Positions 13,234 to 13,376 of a stretch of DNA of 13,376 nt are shown piece by piece. Numbering within the stretch: position 1 is the first letter of the stretch; each line of letters starts with the position of its first letter. Below the pieces are notes generated by a model, which did no database searches, was not told the DNA's origin, and saw only the letters and a program-made list of their open reading frames with translations. The translations under genes were made by a program, and so were the position numbers. The stretch spans positions 1-13,376 of the forward strand of contig JAEWIG010000013.1 of NCBI GenBank assembly GCA_023387295.1, in the 5' to 3' direction. This DNA is from Bacillota bacterium (GTDB lineage Bacteria; Bacillota; Bacilli; Bacillales; Cytobacillaceae).

Positions 13234-13376
13234 TTAGCGCTTTAGGATTACGTTATTTTCTCCTAATATATTTTTCAACTCATCAATAAAGCTTTTCGAC
13301 GAATTGACCATATCCTCTTCGCCTAAGCGAATACTTTTTTCTGTACTTTCGTAATAAACGACTACTTGTGTAGGCC
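13234..13376 (-). CDS. dnaE: DNA polymerase III alpha subunit DnaE, C-terminal end (runs off the right edge)
   Basis: The last 46 codons of a minus-strand gene, too short to be listed as an independent frame, read PTQVVVYYESTEKSIRLG near the edge and end NILGENNVILKR before TAA at 13234-13236. The VVVYYE...RLG strand followed by a helix ending LKNILGENNVIL matches the C-terminus of Bacillus DnaE, the second replicative polymerase, which is error-prone and extends primers on the lagging strand. Position upstream of the YtsJ-type malic enzyme is the same as in B. subtilis. The polymerase core is outside the window. No terminator is visible between its stop and the maeB promoter, so read-through into maeB is possible. 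Confidence 0.82.
   Translation of the reverse strand, partial: PTQVVVYYESTEKSIRLGEEDMVNSSKSFIDELKNILGENNVILKR

Overview
The window is a low-GC Bacillaceae-type chromosomal segment carrying central carbon metabolism genes. From right to left it reads dnaE (3' end), malic enzyme, GntR-family regulator, accD, accA, pfkA, pyk, DASS dicarboxylate transporter, fxsA, ytvI, ytwI, citZ and icd (5' end). All genes except ytvI lie on the minus strand. Apart from two genes this is, from memory, the Bacillus subtilis order dnaE-ytsJ-accDA-pfkA-pyk-fxsA-ytvI-ytwI-citZ-icd. The exceptions are the GntR regulator between the malic enzyme and accD, and the sodium/dicarboxylate transporter between pyk and fxsA. 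Protein similarity and synteny support a Bacillus-like Firmicute; the species cannot be fixed. No phage, IS, CRISPR, tRNA or rRNA is visible.

Left part (1-4244): the start of icd is preceded by a candidate promoter and a strong 5' hairpin. A GC-rich imperfect inverted-repeat element, of a kind dispersed in Bacillaceae genomes, fills the gap just after the citZ stop. citZ starts internally in a longer open frame and is preceded by about 510 bases of non-coding DNA with a cre-like site, candidate promoters, an AT-rich dyad, a perfect 12-bp hairpin and a second hairpin abutting the ribosome binding site. ytwI and ytvI are divergent small-to-medium membrane protein genes. ytvI and fxsA converge on a shared bidirectional terminator.

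Middle part (4245-9137): a 544-residue DASS transporter has its own perfect TATAAT promoter and two 11-bp direct repeats 21 bp apart in its leader. pfkA-pyk form a glycolytic operon with its own promoter and a clear terminator.

Right part (9139-13376): maeB and the GntR gene are 3 bp apart. accD and accA overlap by 7 bp. A dyad with core TGGTC-N-GACCA, typical of FadR-subfamily GntR operators, occurs just downstream of the maeB promoter and again between the GntR gene and accD. This suggests one local, autoregulated circuit coupling malate oxidation (pyruvate plus reducing power) to malonyl-CoA synthesis. The regulator's C-terminal domain appears to lack the usual metal-binding histidines, so its effector is open. 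This circuit is the most interesting feature here. Half of the genes with a visible start use TTG or GTG.
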